Shown here in pieces: positions 31,601 to 34,188 of a stretch of 34,188 nucleotides of DNA. Under the pieces are notes generated by a model. It saw only the letters and a program-made list of their open reading frames with translations, had not been told where the DNA came from and searched no databases. The stretch's first letter is position 1. Each line of letters starts with the position of its first letter. The stretch is from Planctomycetaceae bacterium (lineage in GTDB: Bacteria; Planctomycetota; Planctomycetia; Pirellulales; Pirellulaceae): contig SKZY01000202.1 of the NCBI GenBank assembly GCA_007127095.1, positions 1 to 34,188 on the forward strand, in the 5' to 3' direction. Both the position numbers and the translations under genes were made by a program.

Positions 31601-34188
31601 GGTGGGCCTCGCGACGGTGAGATGGATACGCTGAAGAATCCTGCCGATATCTCGGAAGATCAGAACACCGACCAGGTGCGGAAGCCGGAAGGGTCGTTAT
31701 TCCTTGAATTGTACTGCGCCCGATCCCAGGTGATCGGTAATCCCGAGCAATCGACCAAGCCGGGAGTACCCCGTGAGCTTTACAACATCGATTTGCCTTC
31801 GGGGGTCGCGGAACTCGACCTGGTTCGTTCCGCGCCGCACCGGTTCGATCCGGACCTGGATGGCGCGCCGGTCTGGCGGATCGCGATCAGCGAGCGACAC
31901 GACGCGTTGGGTCCGAAAGAGGTCGCCAATCCCGATTTGTTGACCGAGCCCGAATTGATGCGCGACCCTCAGTTGTTGCGGGAAGCTTTTCCGGACAGTT
32001 TTTCGCCGGAGACCGCGCACCCTAATGAACTCGGGCCGGTACGACCGATCACCGAACGGTTGGAATACGAACGCTACATCTGGTTTCGCAGTTTCGCCGA
32101 TCGCAACGAGATCGAAACGTTGATCAACAACAATGCGATCCGTGGCAACGGCGATTTGCTGATGGATGCCGACGCGGTCTTTTTCGCTCCCGGTGCGGCG
32201 GCATTGAACCAACGCTCGAGCAACAATGCGATCAATTCGATGCGGCAATTGCAGCCCGGTCAATTCCTGTCGCTGGCACCCCGCGAAGTGACCTATCTCG
32301 GTTCGAGGCGGACGAATGTGCCCAGCCCGCATCGTTTCGAAATCATTGACAATGACGCAGCCAATCCGACCGATGATCTCGAAGTGACCCAGTGGGGTGT
32401 TGTGCAATTCAACCAAAACAACCAGCGGGTCACGCCAGAGTTGGGACCGACGAATCACCATACGGCCTCGCTGCCAATGATCATCGGTGCTTTTATCCCG
32501 CCGGGTTGGAACGCCACCTCATTCCAGAATGGTTTCATCGGTTTGAACGTTTCCGAACCGTTGGCGAACGCTTACTACCCGCCAACGATGTTTCAGTACA
32601 ACGGCACGACGGACAGTGCTCCGGTGCCGCAGGGGATCGATTACCCGTTGTTTGATGCCTATCTCGATTTGACCGATACCGCGACGCAGGCCCGTGACCT
32701 GCCCGCGGACGTCGAGTTCAACTTCGATCGAATTCCGAACGATGGTAATGAACCGATTCCGGGGACAGTACCCGATTATTGCACGGCTTTTCTGCAACGA
32801 TTGGCTGACCCGACCGTGCCTTACGACCCGTTGTTCAATCCGTATCGGACGGTCGACTGGATTACGATCGACTTGACGGTATTCAGCGGCGAGGAAGACG
32901 CCGGAACGGTAATCGACGATCTGTCGTTGGAGTATGCACTCCGCAGTCGCCAACGGAACGGTTTCATCGGTACGACCGCACAAAACGCCTTGTTTTCTAA
33001 TGAGACCAATCGACCGATCGACGAGCCGGGGACGATTTTGTCACCGGGAGCGGACGATTACTTCACGTTGACGCCTACTTCACTGCCGGTCTTCAGCCTG
33101 CAGAACTCGCTCAGCTTCCTGAATACGCAAACGCCAGCTCCGGCGACGAGTACGGTCTTGACCGGGCGATCGAATCCCGATTTCCTCGGATACTCGGCGA
33201 GTATCGGTTCAGCCACGACAGCGGCGAACGTGCAGGGGAACGACCGCAATTTGCCGGATGTCCCCTACGCCGTTCACCCCTGGTTGAACCGGCCGTTTGC
33301 GACCCATTACGAATTGATGATGGTGCCGGCGAGTTCGGCTGGGCGATTGTTTGAAGAGTTTTCGATCAACGTTAACGCAGGGACCGATCCCGATGTGTTC
33401 CCACGGGTGATTCCCGATCCGCTGAGTTTTCACAGTCCGTTCCGGCACCTGTTGAACTTCTTTCACTCGCACCGGAACGCGGGGATCGGGGCTCAGTTTG
33501 CTGGCCTGTTCGATATGGTTCACACCTTGCCGAGGTTCAAGGGTGAGGTCGATGTGACGCGGCCGTCGGCATTGAACTTGGCTGGGACGACTCCCGGCGG
33601 CTTGGGTAATGACGACTTCTTTCGGTCGTTATTTCGACCGCCTTACAATTTGGCATACGACAACCAACGGATCGGTCGAATCAACGTGAACTCGATCACA
33701 GAGTTCGCGGTTTGGGCCGGGCTGATGAAAGGGCACATGAATCAAGACGAGTTCCTAGCTCCAGATAGTGGTACACAGTTTTCCTTTAATGAGTTCATCG
33801 CCAGTCGTCGTGGCTATGCTTCACCGAGTCACGGTCTGACACCGTCCCCGGTTGAGGGACTCGGCGCGGCGCCACCTTATAATTACGACATCGAGAACCT
33901 CAATCCGCTCTACCCGACACGGTTTTTGGGGGCATTTCGCGGCCATCAATCGGCGGCATTTTTCCCGCCGCTGCGAGGTGTGGGACCGGCAACCGCTCCC
34001 GATCCGAATGAAGTGGCGAGACGGCGTGGGGTCAGCGCGACACCGCTGCGACCGTTTGGAACGATCGAGCAGACCGATCCGGGGGGCGGTGCCGGCGGTT
34101 CGATCGCACAGTTCGTCCGCGCGGCCGCTCAGAATCCGGTTCCGGTTCTGACTCAGCCCGAAGTCCATCGCAACCGCGACCGCAGCGC
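28619..34188 (+). CDS. Giant GspK-like pseudopilin (3' end outside the window)
   Basis: This reading frame starts at ATG 28619 and is open for the remaining 5,570 nt, at least 1,856 codons, with no stop. The N-terminus matches GspK-type pseudopilins: a basic leader ending RRG, then IILLVVISSLAFFSILVATY and FSRDSRQ, with no Glu at +5, as is normal in GspK. Cleavage would be at G11/I12. Further GspK-like elements are IEDLSGRLNIN at residues 454-464, QWAVNVVDYRDSD at 923-935, and a second RIGRINVN at 1684-1691. The first and last resemble the GspK segment leading to its NLN motif. The rest is Pro, Gly and Asn-rich and unrecognised. It lies 52 nt after prepilin 4. Canonical GspK has about 330 residues. 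It may be the large tip subunit of the pseudopilus. Confidence 0.85.
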   Translation, partial: MKSSKRSDRRGIILLVVISSLAFFSILVATYLIFSRDSRQSSFVMASRNYRAPEVPDLLDEALMTLIRGTDNEFSSFFGEDLLSDYYGRRDALDFRVLNEAVRQNAFQHVGGGYVRFPIQWSNNIRPPTLETWDDLFSGRLITFLEGPLRNKTFRVKRSRVLQPEPPATTPPFTDVLYIKIDEPTLSTAVLSDTNPAVALPLLRPFFYGNTGPPATGGYAFHMNGVPRNSPGVGLVGNNLTLTLGDIQTGSPPSANAVGFQTLPVALQPSAIRPFELIDKRQIVIDGDFDEDYDAADFNNWFLSYNNPDGSIVPSFHRPAVINYILNEADWRGISDAEDYRPLLASIARGTFRPLPIGANMLAPGSPRINPQFTGGSAKYILRTPMRWSDDVGQARLRLDQLARALVRDNDINDQWDVDNSGDGKKDSIWVDIDLPTFTSREGKILKPLIAPRIEDLSGRLNINAHDNVALNNDLAALQTELANWAGTQGGYGASPGNQRTVFRGLGFGPAEIEIPATSADPAGITAAMRAAAQIAVTQRYQSRYGAAVPGRPGPDPLDTLRSGWRPNLFTAGSGYGASLDPFGRGGVALGRDGQLVAAISGRQVAAGTNPPFDRVDEAVNDPYETDPSGMSGGDSLYSFAELEPILRSNDFDIDLLPQRLRNQFYELIRIHPEFANVLTTHSVSDDTPISADQQHGAFYHQLARRINQLSGGMLTGMTLPQQTRFLSQLVAPEFRLGRKLDVNRPFGNGVDDTPFIANMNNGFGVIDEPREVSPGVLLPNNPGDPLLPVSAATVPGDYAGTVVAPVETQTYGINAGSGQTVPGPYQNIPPRYNLVNASDEQIYEHTAPNRIYPFDFELNTTTGAALGRQVTARQLMARHLYVLMMILTRDYEFPSMAETFNPARTTAADFDPNFYKARRLAQWAVNVVDYRDSDSIMTRFVFDPNPFNGWTPPPEPAPLQNVVWGVESPELVFSESLAFHDIRVRNTDRANTAGGPRDGEMDTLKNPADISEDQNTDQVRKPEGSLFLELYCARSQVIGNPEQSTKPGVPRELYNIDLPSGVAELDLVRSAPHRFDPDLDGAPVWRIAISERHDALGPKEVANPDLLTEPELMRDPQLLREAFPDSFSPETAHPNELGPVRPITERLEYERYIWFRSFADRNEIETLINNNAIRGNGDLLMDADAVFFAPGAAALNQRSSNNAINSMRQLQPGQFLSLAPREVTYLGSRRTNVPSPHRFEIIDNDAANPTDDLEVTQWGVVQFNQNNQRVTPELGPTNHHTASLPMIIGAFIPPGWNATSFQNGFIGLNVSEPLANAYYPPTMFQYNGTTDSAPVPQGIDYPLFDAYLDLTDTATQARDLPADVEFNFDRIPNDGNEPIPGTVPDYCTAFLQRLADPTVPYDPLFNPYRTVDWITIDLTVFSGEEDAGTVIDDLSLEYALRSRQRNGFIGTTAQNALFSNETNRPIDEPGTILSPGADDYFTLTPTSLPVFSLQNSLSFLNTQTPAPATSTVLTGRSNPDFLGYSASIGSATTAANVQGNDRNLPDVPYAVHPWLNRPFATHYELMMVPASSAGRLFEEFSINVNAGTDPDVFPRVIPDPLSFHSPFRHLLNFFHSHRNAGIGAQFAGLFDMVHTLPRFKGEVDVTRPSALNLAGTTPGGLGNDDFFRSLFRPPYNLAYDNQRIGRINVNSITEFAVWAGLMKGHMNQDEFLAPDSGTQFSFNEFIASRRGYASPSHGLTPSPVEGLGAAPPYNYDIENLNPLYPTRFLGAFRGHQSAAFFPPLRGVGPATAPDPNEVARRRGVSATPLRPFGTIEQTDPGGGAGGSIAQFVRAAAQNPVPVLTQPEVHRNRDRS

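Overview
The window looks like a piece of a planctomycete chromosome, most likely Pirellulaceae-like. The grounds are a DUF1592/DUF1552 gene pair, a DUF1080 protein, an HTH-REC protein of a type common in that group, moderately high GC with weak or absent Shine-Dalgarno sequences, and many intergenic palindromes. The genus is not determined. No rRNA, tRNA, CRISPR array or complete transposase was found.

Layout. (1) 1-5.1 kb: the 3' end of an Hpt-domain protein overlaps a GNAT acetyltransferase. An hflK-hflC pair follows, then an 830-nt non-coding stretch, then an HTH-REC regulator ending in a strong terminator. (2) 5.1-9.6 kb: housekeeping genes moaC, a DusB-type tRNA-dihydrouridine synthase and malQ, then a methyltransferase fusion. 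(3) 9.6-15.4 kb, mostly minus strand: the DUF1592 and DUF1552 pair (4-bp overlap), a TauE/SafE permease, a 280-bp set of nested inverted repeats, and mutM. (4) 15.4-16.5 kb: a repeat-rich intergenic region and a secreted DUF1080 protein. (5) 16.7 kb to the end: a type IV pilus / type II secretion-like assembly locus. It encodes two GspE/PilB ATPases flanking a PilT ATPase, a GspF/PilC platform protein, four prepilin-like proteins joined by 4-bp overlaps or very short gaps, and a giant GspK-like protein that is still open at the window end (at least 1,856 codons).

The secretion/pilus locus is the most interesting part. All proteins are recognisable by motif, but several are unusual. The platform protein has about 69 extra residues with two added hydrophobic segments, placed inside the second GspF domain. 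One prepilin carries a REP-like palindromic element in frame inside its leader, which pushes the leader to about 61 residues. The GspK-like protein is more than five times the usual size. No secretin, prepilin peptidase or PilM/N/O-type proteins lie in the window. The pseudopilin block is preceded by three consecutive large inverted repeats.

All family assignments come from reading motifs by eye and from general knowledge of the families. No database search was run.
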